In this document: positions 32,245 to 40,662 of the stretch, in pieces
How the letters are laid out: the number at the start of each line of letters is the position of its first letter
Position numbering within the stretch: the stretch's first letter is position 1
Assembly (NCBI GenBank): GCA_019421365.1
Contig: JAHZFJ010000031.1
Coordinates: 1 to 48,142 of the forward strand
Direction: 5' to 3'
Length of the DNA: 48,142 bases
From: Lachnospiraceae bacterium
Lineage (GTDB): Bacteria; Bacillota; Clostridia; Lachnospirales; Lachnospiraceae
Notes under the pieces: model-generated
The model's database searches: none
Told to the model about the DNA's origin: nothing
Seen by the model: the letters and a program-made list of their open reading frames with translations, nothing else
Program-made: the position numbers and the translations under genes

Positions 32245-32732
32245 ATGACAACGGTATATTTTGTTAGACATGCTGAACCCAATTATGATAATCATGATGA
32301 TGAGTTACGTGAATTGTCTGAGAAGGGGTTAGAAGACCGTAAACTTGTAACAAATTATTTGTCAGATAAATCTATAGATGTGGTTTTATCAAGCCCATAT
32401 AAAAGATCAGTAGATACCGTTAAAGATTTTGCTAGCTGTTATAATTTAACTATAGAAAAAAATGATGATTTTAAGGAAAGAAAAGTAGACAACGTGTGGA
32501 TAGATGACTTTACTGGATTTTGTAAGAGGCAGTGGGCTGATTTCAATTATAAATATACTGATGGAGAAACATTAGCAGAAGTACAATTATTAATTATTAC
32601 GATCCAACATATGGATATGATGATTTTGAGAAGATAAGATGTTTAATGCCTTGGATTGTGAAGTTTACTTTTGAGGGAGAGAAATTAATCAGTATGAAAA
32701 GTGAGAATGTGTTTGAAATGCTGAATGATTAA
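32245..32732 (+). pseudogene. Histidine phosphatase with an out-of-frame internal deletion
   Basis: The first 110 codons encode a phosphoglycerate-mutase-type phosphatase. They include the phospho-acceptor motif VRHAEP, SSPYKRSVDTV and DGETLAEVQ. The frame then runs out at 32637. In a shifted frame from about 32590 the family's C-terminal part resumes (INYYDPTYGYDDFEKI...MPWIVKF) and ends at 32732. Missing between them is the block that normally holds the second catalytic histidine (the GTHGTAL-type motif), roughly 30 residues. The enzyme must be inactive. Confidence 0.8.
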
Positions 32733-33280
32733 TGAGTTTATATGGGGGGATTATTATTCAAATTGAATTAAGGAGATTGAATGGCAATGAAGGTTTAGAG
32801 ATTTATAGTATGCTACAGGATATTGCGCAAGATGAAAATGGATTTATTAATTCGGTTCATGGTATAACATTTGAAGAATTTAAAGTATGGTTGGAGGAAA
32901 GTAATTGTTTATCACTTGAAAAAGGATTGATAGATGGTTGGAAAGTTCCAACTACAATCTACTGGCTATACATTGATGGTCAACCAGTTGGAATGGGAAA
33001 GATACGTCATTTTCTAACTAACCAATTGAAAGAAGAAGGCGGACATATAGGATACGTGATATGCGAGGCTGAACGAAATAAGGGATATGGAAAGATAATA
33101 CTGAAAGAATTGGTAAATCAAGCCTCAGCGATGAGGATAGATTCAGTACTACTAACAATACGTAAGAATAATATATATTCATTAAAAGTTGCCCTTGATA
33201 ATGAGGGAAAGATTATTAGAGAAAATGAAAAAAGATATTACATAAAGATTCCATGTGTAGAAGTGTTTCGCAATACCTAA
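32732..33280 (+). CDS. GNAT-family acetyltransferase
   Basis: This acetyltransferase of about 175 residues has YWLYIDGQPVGMGKIRH, then GGHIGYVICEAERNKGYGKIILKELV (acetyl-CoA loop) and NNIYSLKVALDNEGKI. The start is uncertain. The ATG at 32732 overlaps the stop of the broken phosphatase and has no RBS, while GGGGGG at 32744-32749 sits 6 nt before an in-frame ATT at 32756. The gene body is complete. Acceptor unknown. Confidence 0.78.
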   Translation: MSLYGGIIIQIELRRLNGNEGLEIYSMLQDIAQDENGFINSVHGITFEEFKVWLEESNCLSLEKGLIDGWKVPTTIYWLYIDGQPVGMGKIRHFLTNQLKEEGGHIGYVICEAERNKGYGKIILKELVNQASAMRIDSVLLTIRKNNIYSLKVALDNEGKIIRENEKRYYIKIPCVEVFRNT

Positions 33281-33281
33281 G

Positions 33282-33479
33282 ATTGGAATTAATCAAATCT
33301 ATGGAGATTGTGATATACGAAACGTTGATTCGTGGAAACTTCTTGAAAGGTTAGGGTTCAAGAGAATAAAGCAAATTGATAACGAGTCGTATAAGGAGGA
33401 TGCAGAGGGGAATCCGATATTAATAAGTATTTATATATACTTGTTAAAAAGCGATGATTATGGTGATTGGAACAATTGA
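33282..33479 (+). pseudogene. C-terminal fragment of a second GNAT acetyltransferase
   Basis: An open stretch without a start codon encodes GINQIYGDCDIRNVDSWKLL, then ERLGFKRI and an ending ILISIYIYLLKSDDYGDWNN. NVDSWKLLERLGF is the typical last helix and strand of GNAT enzymes. The acetyl-CoA-binding part is missing. It begins directly after the stop of the intact GNAT gene, so a deletion probably fused the two. Confidence 0.65.
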
Positions 33480-33539
33480 CGTTAGATGGAATAGTAAATG
33501 ATGTACAAAGGTATGCTAAGGTAAAAAGAGAGGTAAAGC

Positions 33540-33701
33540 ATGTTCGAAAAACTAGCGTGTAATATGGAAAGCTGCCCTTGTAAGCGTTTAAAATGTGAAC
33601 GTCATGGAAAGTGTGAGGAATGTATTACACATCATAATGAAAAAGAAACGAAGTATGAACCATATTGTATGCGTAAATCTAGCAAAAAAAGTAAGAAATA
33701 A
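33540..33701 (+). CDS. Small cysteine-rich protein
   Basis: This 53-residue protein holds eight cysteines and several histidines, in the order C7, C12, C14, C19, C25, C28 and C43, with CPCKRLKCERHGKCEECITHH as its centre (positions about 12-32). It ends in a lysine-rich tail. The spacing suggests one or two zinc sites. AGAGAGGTAAAG precedes the ATG. It lies just upstream of the T-box leader but in a separate transcript. I do not recognise a named family; a small nucleic-acid-binding or metal-binding role is possible. Confidence 0.65.
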   Translation: MFEKLACNMESCPCKRLKCERHGKCEECITHHNEKETKYEPYCMRKSSKKSKK

Positions 33702-33733
33702 ATGTTAGATGACAAATAATTATTCATATACGC

Positions 33734-33761
33734 TTGACATTTATAATTATAGGCATATAAT
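33734..33761 (+). promoter_or_regulatory. Promoter of the thrS T-box leader
   Basis: TTGACA at 33734-33739 and TATAAT at 33756-33761 are 16 bases apart. Transcription should begin near 33768. Confidence 0.75.
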
Positions 33762-33774
33762 GAAATTAATAGCA

Positions 33775-34033
33775 TAAGAAAAGCAAAGACGGAAAGAGTA
33801 GACTAGTGGAAACATACAGAGAGAAGGACATTCGGTGAGAGTTCTTTATGAAGGAAGTTAGACGAAAACCATTCCTGAGCTGTATTGCTGAAAGTAGTAA
33901 GCATTACCGTATGCCTGCGTTAAAGGATAGGATTTGTATGAATCTGAAGTGAAAAGTTAAGGTGGAACCGTGCAGTAGTATACTTGCACCCTTACAATTG
34001 TGGAACATAGCCATAATTGTAAGGGTGTTTTTT
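33775..34033 (+). promoter_or_regulatory. T-box riboswitch controlling thrS
   Basis: A leader of about 260 nt ends in the antiterminator bulge sequence GGTGGAACCG (TGGAACC at 33963-33969). Then comes the terminator CACCCTTACAATT/AATTGTAAGGGTG (33987-34027) with a T6 run. Upstream, GACGGAAAGAGTAGAC and GCTGAAAGTAGTAAGC resemble Stem I flanks. An ACC triplet at 33868-33870, followed by A, is a plausible threonine specifier. Uncharged tRNA-Thr would favour the antiterminator and so raise synthetase expression. Confidence 0.9.
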
Positions 34034-34124
34034 ATATTCTTCTGAGGTACAGTTGAGTTTTCTTATGTTATTCCTAAAAATAAACTAGGCAAAAGCCTAA
34101 ATTTTAACCATTTGAAAGGAGTGC

Positions 34125-35885
34125 ATGAAAATGAAAGTAAGTAGCAAAGATGGTTCTATTCAGGAACATAAATTTGAAGAAGTAGAGGGAAGAGAGGCAT
34201 TTCGCCATACAACAGCACATGTTTTGGCTCAAGCAGTTAAACGCCTCTATCCAGATACAAAATGTGCCATAGGGCCAGCAATTGAGAATGGATTTTATTA
34301 TGATTTTGAATTCTCTTTTCCGTTTATGCCAGAGCATCTACAAGCAGTGGAAGATGAGATGAAGAAGATCGTGAAAGAATCAATACCACTTCAAAGATTT
34401 GAAGTGAGTCGTGATGAAGCATTGAAACAAATGGAGAGTATTAACGAACCATACAAGATAGAATTGATTAAAGAACTACCAGAAGATGCGGTAATTACAA
34501 TGTATCGCCAAGGAGACTATGTGGATTTATGTGCGGGACCGCATGTATCAAATACTAGCATAATTAAAGCGTTCAAATTAACTTCGGTAGCAGGTGCATA
34601 TTGGAAAGGAAATGAGAAGAATAAGATGCTAACTAGAATCTATGGAACTTCTTTTCCTAAGCAGAGTGAGTTGAATGAATATCTGAAGCAAGTGGAGGAA
34701 GCAAGGTTACGTGACCATAGAAAGTTAGGTAAAGAACTTGGTTTGTTTGCACTATTAGATGAGGGGCCTGGATTTCCGTTTTTCCTTCCAAAAGGAATGG
34801 TGCTTAAGAATCTATTAATTGATTACTGGCGCAATCTTCATACAAGAGAAGGTTATGTAGAGATCTCATCACCAATGATCTTAAACCGTGAGTTATGGGA
34901 AATTTCTGGACACTGGGATCATTATAGAGAGAATATGTATACTACAGTGATTGATGATACAGATTTTGCAATTAAACCAATGAACTGTCCAGGTGGGATG
35001 CTAGTATATAAGATGCAACCACATTCATACCGTGAGTTACCAATTCGAATGGGTGAATTAGGATTAGTTCATCGTCATGAAAAATCAGGTCAGCTGCACG
35101 GATTAATGAGAGTTCGATGTTTTACTCAAGATGATGCGCATATCTTCATGACAAGAGAACAGATTACAGATGAGATCAAGGGTGTTGTAAGACTGATTGA
35201 TGAAGTATATTCTAAATTCGGTTTCAAATACCATGTAGAATTATCAACTCGTCCTGAGAATAGTATGGGAAGTGATGAAGATTGGGAGGTTGCTACACAT
35301 GGATTGCAGAGTGCATTAGATGACTTGCAGATGGAATATGTGGTAAACGAAGGTGATGGCGCATTCTACGGACCTAAGATTGACTTCCACTTAGAAGATT
35401 CAATCGGTAGAACATGGCAGTGTGGAACAATTCAATTGGATTTCCAACTACCACAGCGTTTTGAAGCTGAATATGTTGGAGCCGATGGAGAGAAACATCG
35501 ACCAATTATGATACACCGTGTTGTGTTCGGGTCTATTGAGAGATTCATCGGTATACTTATCGAACATTATGCAGGTAAATTCCCAGTATGGCTTGCTCCA
35601 GTACAAGCGAAGATTCTACTAGTTTCTGATGTATATAGTGATTATGCAAAGGAAGTTTTAGAAGAATTGAGAAGGTCAGGAATTCGTGTAGAACTTGATG
35701 ATCGTAATGAGAAACTTGGTTATAAGATTAGAGAAGCGCAGATGGATAAAGTTCCTTACATGTTGATAGTTGGTCAGAAAGAAAAAGATGAGAATCAGGT
35801 ATCGATACGTAGTCGAGATGGCGGAGATGTAGGATCACTTGATGTTCATGAATTTATACAGAAGGTTAAGATGGAAACAGAGTAA
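34125..35885 (+). CDS. thrS: Threonyl-tRNA synthetase lacking the TGS domain
   Basis: This enzyme attaches threonine to tRNA-Thr. The 586-residue protein starts with only about 20 residues before the editing domain, whose metal/catalytic sites are visible as HTTAH and CAGPH. The N-terminal TGS domain of longer ThrRS (about 60 residues) is absent. The class II core has CPGGML (zinc Cys), HRHEKSGQLHGLMRVR (motif 2) and HRVVFGSIERF (motif 3), followed by a normal anticodon-binding domain. ATG 34125 or 34131 could be used; GAAAGGAG spacing slightly favours the second. It is controlled by the T-box. Confidence 0.95.
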   Translation: MKMKVSSKDGSIQEHKFEEVEGREAFRHTTAHVLAQAVKRLYPDTKCAIGPAIENGFYYDFEFSFPFMPEHLQAVEDEMKKIVKESIPLQRFEVSRDEALKQMESINEPYKIELIKELPEDAVITMYRQGDYVDLCAGPHVSNTSIIKAFKLTSVAGAYWKGNEKNKMLTRIYGTSFPKQSELNEYLKQVEEARLRDHRKLGKELGLFALLDEGPGFPFFLPKGMVLKNLLIDYWRNLHTREGYVEISSPMILNRELWEISGHWDHYRENMYTTVIDDTDFAIKPMNCPGGMLVYKMQPHSYRELPIRMGELGLVHRHEKSGQLHGLMRVRCFTQDDAHIFMTREQITDEIKGVVRLIDEVYSKFGFKYHVELSTRPENSMGSDEDWEVATHGLQSALDDLQMEYVVNEGDGAFYGPKIDFHLEDSIGRTWQCGTIQLDFQLPQRFEAEYVGADGEKHRPIMIHRVVFGSIERFIGILIEHYAGKFPVWLAPVQAKILLVSDVYSDYAKEVLEELRRSGIRVELDDRNEKLGYKIREAQMDKVPYMLIVGQKEKDENQVSIRSRDGGDVGSLDVHEFIQKVKMETE

Positions 35886-35966
35886 AGTTAGTAATATAAA
35901 AATAATTGTAAATGAACGGTAATAATGATAGAAAGTAATTAAAAACTTATCGTAAAAAGATAACGG

Positions 35967-36012
35967 ACAGAGAGCAAATCATTTGAAAGATGATAAACTC
36001 TCTGTTTTTGAT
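35967..36012 (+). terminator. Terminator of thrS
   Basis: ACAGAGAG at 35967-35974 pairs with CTCTCTGT at 35998-36005, and TTTTGATTTTT follows. An inner ATCATTT/AGATGAT pairing extends it. Confidence 0.8.
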
Positions 36013-36032
36013 TTTTATTCTACTAAATCATA

Positions 36033-36061
36033 TTGACAAACTATGAAATGCAGTATATTAT
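36033..36061 (+). promoter_or_regulatory. Promoter of the HD-domain gene
   Basis: TTGACA at 36033-36038 and TATTAT at 36056-36061 are 17 bases apart, 47 nt upstream of the start. Confidence 0.65.
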
Positions 36062-36107
36062 ACAAAAATATACATTTACATATATAATAGAAGAGGAGAT
36101 TGATATT

Positions 36108-36653
36108 ATGACAAGAGAAGAAGCATGGAATCTACTTACGAAGTATAATCAAGAAGAATTCCATCTAGAGCATGCCCAGATTGTCGAGAAAACGATGCAC
36201 TACTTTGCTAATGAACTTGGCTATGGAGAAGAAGCAGATTTCTGGGCAATTGTCGGGTTATTACACGATCTTGATTTTGAGATGTTTCCTGAGAAACACT
36301 GTATTAAGAGTCAAGAGATTATGCGTGAATATGGAGTGGATGAGAGAATCATCCATGCGACAGCAAGTCATGGTTATGAGCTGACGGTAGATATTAAACC
36401 GGAGCATGTGATGGAGAAAGTACTATATGCAGTTGATGAATTAACAGGACTCATTGGTGCGATTGCTATTATGAGACCATCGAAGAGTGTTCAAGATTTA
36501 GAATTGAAATCGGTTAAGAAAAAATATAAGAGTAAAGGATTTGCAGCAGGATGTTCTAGAGAAGTTATCGAGCGTGGAGCGGATATGCTTGGTTGGACCT
36601 TAGACGAATTGATAGAACGTACTATTGTGGCATTGCGAACATTTAAAGAATAG
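36108..36653 (+). CDS. HD-domain phosphohydrolase-like protein
   Basis: This 181-residue protein has the HD metal-binding pattern: His in LEHAQIVEK, the HD pair in GLLHDLDFEMF, and later HATASHG and the Asp in YAVDELTG. Such small HD proteins hydrolyse phosphate esters, often of nucleotides, but the substrate is unknown. The ATG at 36108 is chosen because AAGAGGAG lies upstream; the longer frame from 36033 begins within the promoter -35 box. It is a single gene followed by the DedA gene after 115 bp. Confidence 0.82.
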   Translation: MTREEAWNLLTKYNQEEFHLEHAQIVEKTMHYFANELGYGEEADFWAIVGLLHDLDFEMFPEKHCIKSQEIMREYGVDERIIHATASHGYELTVDIKPEHVMEKVLYAVDELTGLIGAIAIMRPSKSVQDLELKSVKKKYKSKGFAAGCSREVIERGADMLGWTLDELIERTIVALRTFKE

Positions 36654-36768
36654 ATTTATGAAACTTAATTTTTTCTTAATAGAATTTGGCTAGCTAATGT
36701 GTTAAAATCAGAGGGCTACATACTAATTAGCTAAATAACTATATAGTTAAAAGGAGTAAAAAATCACG

Positions 36769-37386
36769 ATGCAAGATATAATTATTCAACTTATGGATCA
36801 ATTCGGTTATATTGGAATCATGTTATTAATTGCTGTTGAGAATATATTTCCACCAATTCCTTCGGAAGTAGTATTAACTTTTGGTGGCTTTATGACAACA
36901 TATACCAGCCTGAGTATTATTGGTGTAATAATTTTTTCTACACTGGGAGCAATATTAGGAGCCATTGCACTATATTATATTGGACGTATCTTGAATAAAG
37001 AGCGTTTAATGAGAATCGTATCTGGAAAAATAGGTAGAGTATTATGTCTAAAAGCCGATGATATTGAAAAAGCAGATCGTTGGTTTGGAACAAAGGGTGA
37101 TAAGGTAGTTTTCTTTGGAAGATTTGTTCCTATAATTCGTAGTTTGATATCGATACCAGCAGGTATGAGCGGAATGCCTTTTGGAAGATTCTTGATATTA
37201 ACGACCATCGGCTCAAGTATTTGGAATACGGTATTGATTGTAATTGGAAGTATTGTAGGTGAATCTTGGGAAAAGATTGTCGCAATTGTGAATGAGTATG
37301 CGGTTGTTACGGTAGTGGTATTAGCTATTGTATTTATCGTAGGTGTAATATATTTCTATAAAAAGAGAATTCGGGAACGCAAGTAG
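36769..37386 (+). CDS. DedA-family membrane protein
   Basis: This 205-residue integral membrane protein has the family start QFGYIGIMLLIAVENIFPPIPSE, the block GALLG-like LGAILGAIALYYIGR, and the conserved FFGRFVPIIRSLISIPAGMSGM with its arginines. DedA proteins are thought to flip or traffic phospholipids (undecaprenyl phosphate, PE) and depend on the proton gradient. AAAAGGAG precedes the ATG. The terminator overlaps the stop codon region. Confidence 0.9.
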   Translation: MQDIIIQLMDQFGYIGIMLLIAVENIFPPIPSEVVLTFGGFMTTYTSLSIIGVIIFSTLGAILGAIALYYIGRILNKERLMRIVSGKIGRVLCLKADDIEKADRWFGTKGDKVVFFGRFVPIIRSLISIPAGMSGMPFGRFLILTTIGSSIWNTVLIVIGSIVGESWEKIVAIVNEYAVVTVVVLAIVFIVGVIYFYKKRIRERK

Positions 37387-37403
37387 TTTCCCGAGTTTTT
37401 TTT
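37370..37403 (+). terminator. Terminator of the DedA gene
   Basis: TTCGGGAA pairs with TTTCCCGAG across the stop codon, and eight T residues follow. Confidence 0.85.
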
Positions 37404-37494
37404 GATTATGTAGACTTTTAGTATATTATTGTAAAATAAAGTATAATAGTGAATATAGTTATTGCATGGAACTGGTAAAAATATAGGGGGATAT

Positions 37495-38502
37495 ATGAAG
37501 AAGAAATATTATAAAGAATTCTTACCTACGAAGAAATTACTTACTAAGAAGCAAAGAGTAATCTGTTTAACTAAAAGAATATTGATTACCTTAATCATTC
37601 TTTTGTGTGTTCTAATTAGTGCCCCATTCATAGGATTACATCTTTATTTTAATCGTCATGTAAATTATAAAGGATATGAGACAACTGACTATCCATTGCA
37701 GGGGATATATGAAGCTAGTGATTATGGAATTAATGAGAAGCAAATGTATCTAACAACGGAAGATGACTATGAAATATGGTGTTCTGAAATAGGAGTTGAA
37801 AACCCAAAAGGTGTAATCATTTATTTGACAGGGATCTTGCAACCGTCTATCACGTATTTTTATGGGCATGCTTCGTGGATGGAGAAGAACGGATATGCTT
37901 CGATTTTGTTGGAAGTTAGAGGGCATGGTAAGAGTGAAGGAAATAAAATCTGTCTTGGCTATGAAGAATATAAGGACGTTCAAGCCGTAGTTGATTACAT
38001 AAAGCATAATGAGGAATATAAGGATATTCCTATAATTATTCAAGGGGTTTCTATGGGAGGGGCTATTGCGATTAATTCTTTCGGTCAAATACCTGATATT
38101 GGTGTACTAATAGCAATGTCACCTTATTCTTCTTTTGAAGATGAAGTAGTGGAGTTGATGAATCTGTATTATATTCCAAAGTGGCTACAAGTATTTGAGA
38201 TGCCATTCATCAAACAAGCGTTAATCTTCCAATATGGTCGAGAAAACGTGGAGAATATGACTCCTGAAAAGCAGATACAAAATGATGAAGAGAGAAGTAT
38301 ATTATTAGTCGCTTGTACTGGTGATGTGCAAGTGCCATTCGCCAATACGTTACGTCTTCAAAAAGCTAATCCAGAAGCTGATGTATGGATCAAAGATTCA
38401 TGGGAACATTTTATTGTTAATGGATGTGATTTTAGGAATGTAATAGATGATACGGAGTATTGTGATAGGATACTTAAGTTTATTGAAGAGAGTATTAATT
38501 AG
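37495..38502 (+). CDS. Membrane-anchored alpha/beta hydrolase
   Basis: This 335-residue protein has a basic start, then a single membrane span at about 24-47, and a catalytic domain outside the membrane or held at it. The nucleophile elbow GVSMGG gives the Ser, ACTGD the probable acid and SWEHF the His. A region LEVRGHGKSEG also fits the lysophospholipase/S33 group. ATAGGGGG precedes the ATG at 37495; the longer frame from 37462 has no RBS. Substrate unknown. A second hydrolase of the same plan lies at 40663, so they may be distant paralogues. Confidence 0.82.
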   Translation: MKKKYYKEFLPTKKLLTKKQRVICLTKRILITLIILLCVLISAPFIGLHLYFNRHVNYKGYETTDYPLQGIYEASDYGINEKQMYLTTEDDYEIWCSEIGVENPKGVIIYLTGILQPSITYFYGHASWMEKNGYASILLEVRGHGKSEGNKICLGYEEYKDVQAVVDYIKHNEEYKDIPIIIQGVSMGGAIAINSFGQIPDIGVLIAMSPYSSFEDEVVELMNLYYIPKWLQVFEMPFIKQALIFQYGRENVENMTPEKQIQNDEERSILLVACTGDVQVPFANTLRLQKANPEADVWIKDSWEHFIVNGCDFRNVIDDTEYCDRILKFIEESIN

Positions 38503-38778
38503 AAGGCTAGTTTTCTTAACTATCAAAGTAAGATTACAGAGGCTTTGTATGTAGTCGTGGCTTCGCCACCCCTGCAGGGAAGGGAACGCCTATACCCAAA
38601 TAGTCTACCAATATTGAACAACGTAGAAGTACAGGGTCCAATAGAGAACAATGTATCTGAGAATAAGAGGATGCGAATATATTATGGGATATAGGTCGGA
38701 ACACTTTTGATGAGAAGAATTTTCAGCATATTTTGCGTAAAATAGAAGTCAATTAATACTATTTATAGAAAAAATAAC
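38503..38778. other. Intergenic region without a gene
   Basis: No convincing reading frame is visible. A small G+C-rich patch at about 38553-38600 holds GTGGC-TTC-GCCAC and the palindrome CCCTGCAGGG, unlike the surrounding DNA; it may be a fragment of a repeat or mobile element. The rest is A+T-rich. Confidence 0.4.
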
Positions 38779-38806
38779 TTGAAATGCAAAAAAAATACAG
38801 TATACT
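38779..38806 (+). promoter_or_regulatory. Promoter of the second chemoreceptor gene
   Basis: TTGAAA at 38779-38784 and TATACT at 38801-38806 are 16 bases apart, 38 nt before the ATG. Confidence 0.55.
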
Positions 38807-38844
38807 AGAATAGGAGAAGGGGGCAAGACAAAGGAGGAAAAGTT

Positions 38845-40521
38845 ATGAAAAAAATAGGAAAGATGAAGATATCAAAACGATTGTCTTCAGTTTTTATGAT
38901 TCTAGTAGTATTAATGTTTGTTTCATCGGCATTTGCAGTAATTGGTTTCCAAATCATTGGAAGTAATATGAAGACATTCTATAATGTACAGTATGAGACA
39001 ACAAAGAACCAGATGGAGATAAGAAAAGATGTGCAAACCATCAATAAAAGAATCTTATGGGCAATTATCTGTAATGATGCAGAAGTGGTACAGGAGCAGA
39101 AAGGTGAGTTTGAGACCAGGTTTAATAAGATTGATGAATATATCAACATTATAGGAAACAATCTCAAGTCAAACGATATAAGTGGGGAATTATCTACAGC
39201 TTTTAATGATTTTGAAGTGGATACATATGAAATTATAAATCTTGTAGAAGACGGGGACATACAAGGTGCAATCAATTATTATGAGACAACGTTTAATGAT
39301 GTTTCGGAAGTATTAGCTAATGCATTAGATAATACAGGTAATCTGTCTGACGCAGCTGCAGAACATAAATATAAGAACAGTATAGTAGTGCAAATAGTGA
39401 TTACTGTTTTTCTAGTTATCTTAACTTTTGGATCTTTAGGTGTTGCTATCATATTGGCTAAACGAATTACTAAAAGTATAGTAGCTCCTTTGAACGAGAT
39501 TCAAGTTGGAACAGAAGAAATTGCGAAAGGAGAGTTGCATACAATTATTAAGTATTCAGGAGACGATGAGATTGGTCAGGTGGCTGATAGCTTGAGAGCA
39601 TCAATGAATACTATTAAAACTTATATAACAGATATAGATCGTGTAATGAAAGAGATGGCAGATGGCAATTTTGATATTACATTTACGAATGAATTTATTG
39701 GTGATTTCAAGAGTATACAAACGTCATTAGAGTATTTCACAACACATATCTCTTTAAATATATTAGAGATAGGTAAAGTTTCGGAACAGGTATCTAGTGG
39801 TTCTATGCAAATAGCAGAAGCGGCTCAGACATTAGCAGAAGGAGCAACGGATCAAGCAGGAATAGTGGAGGAACTTTCGGCAACAGTATCAAATATTACT
39901 CAAAGAATCACAGATAATGCTAAGAATGCAGTTGAAATTAGTAAGGAAGTAGAAGAAGTTACACAAGGGATTTTACAGGGAAATGATAGAATGAAAGAAG
40001 TTGTTACAGCTATGGAAACCATTAATACGACTTCAAGGGAAATAGGCAATATTATTGAAACCATAAATTCAATTGCGGAACAAACTAATCTACTTTCGCT
40101 TAACGCATCAATTGAAGCCGCTCGCGCTGGAGTTGCAGGTAGGGGCTTTGCAGTTGTAGCAGATCAAGTGAGTTTATTAGCTAGCCAAAGTGCGGAAGCT
40201 GCTAATACTTCAACTAAATTAATTGAAGCTTCACTTAAGGCCGTAGATGAAGGAAAAGTCGTTGCGGATATAGCAGCCAACGAATTAAATAAGGTTGTTA
40301 ATAATGCTAGTACTATTACTGAAAAGGTTGATAGCATTGCTGAAGCTTCAAGTGAGCAAGCTGACGCGGTAAAACAAATTGATATTGGAATTGAGCAAAT
40401 TGCTCAAGTGGTTGAGACAAATGCCGCCACTGCAGAAGAAAGTTCTGCTTCTAGTGAAGAATTAACTAGCGAAGCACAATCACTTAAAGACTTAATTTAT
40501 CAGTTTACATTAAAGAAATAA
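38845..40521 (+). CDS. Methyl-accepting chemotaxis protein with extracytoplasmic four-helix sensor
   Basis: This 558-residue classic chemoreceptor has membrane span 1 at about 13-36. A helical external domain of about 145 residues follows, with the pattern of the four-helix-bundle MCP sensor (YNVQYETTKNQMEIRKDVQTI). Span 2 is at about 181-206, then a HAMP domain (VAPLNEIQVGTEEIAKGEL) and the signalling hairpin with LNASIEAARAGVAGRGF. It lacks a C-terminal CheR pentapeptide. AAAGGAGGAAAAG precedes the ATG. Ligand unknown. Confidence 0.92.
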   Translation: MKKIGKMKISKRLSSVFMILVVLMFVSSAFAVIGFQIIGSNMKTFYNVQYETTKNQMEIRKDVQTINKRILWAIICNDAEVVQEQKGEFETRFNKIDEYINIIGNNLKSNDISGELSTAFNDFEVDTYEIINLVEDGDIQGAINYYETTFNDVSEVLANALDNTGNLSDAAAEHKYKNSIVVQIVITVFLVILTFGSLGVAIILAKRITKSIVAPLNEIQVGTEEIAKGELHTIIKYSGDDEIGQVADSLRASMNTIKTYITDIDRVMKEMADGNFDITFTNEFIGDFKSIQTSLEYFTTHISLNILEIGKVSEQVSSGSMQIAEAAQTLAEGATDQAGIVEELSATVSNITQRITDNAKNAVEISKEVEEVTQGILQGNDRMKEVVTAMETINTTSREIGNIIETINSIAEQTNLLSLNASIEAARAGVAGRGFAVVADQVSLLASQSAEAANTSTKLIEASLKAVDEGKVVADIAANELNKVVNNASTITEKVDSIAEASSEQADAVKQIDIGIEQIAQVVETNAATAEESSASSEELTSEAQSLKDLIYQFTLKK

Positions 40522-40662
40522 TGTAACTTACTCCTTCATAAATGTAACATAGGAAAACTTTGTAGTAATCAGTTTTCATATCCGTATAATAAGCCTTATA
40601 AGAAGCCTTTATCTCAAGGAAGAAAGAGATAAGAAGCTAACGTAATAAACTATGAGGAGAAT

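Noticed and set aside
38553..38600. G+C-rich patch as part of a tRNA, rRNA or transposon
   Set aside because: It has only short hairpins, with no cloverleaf and no coding sequence; it is noted only as an odd patch.
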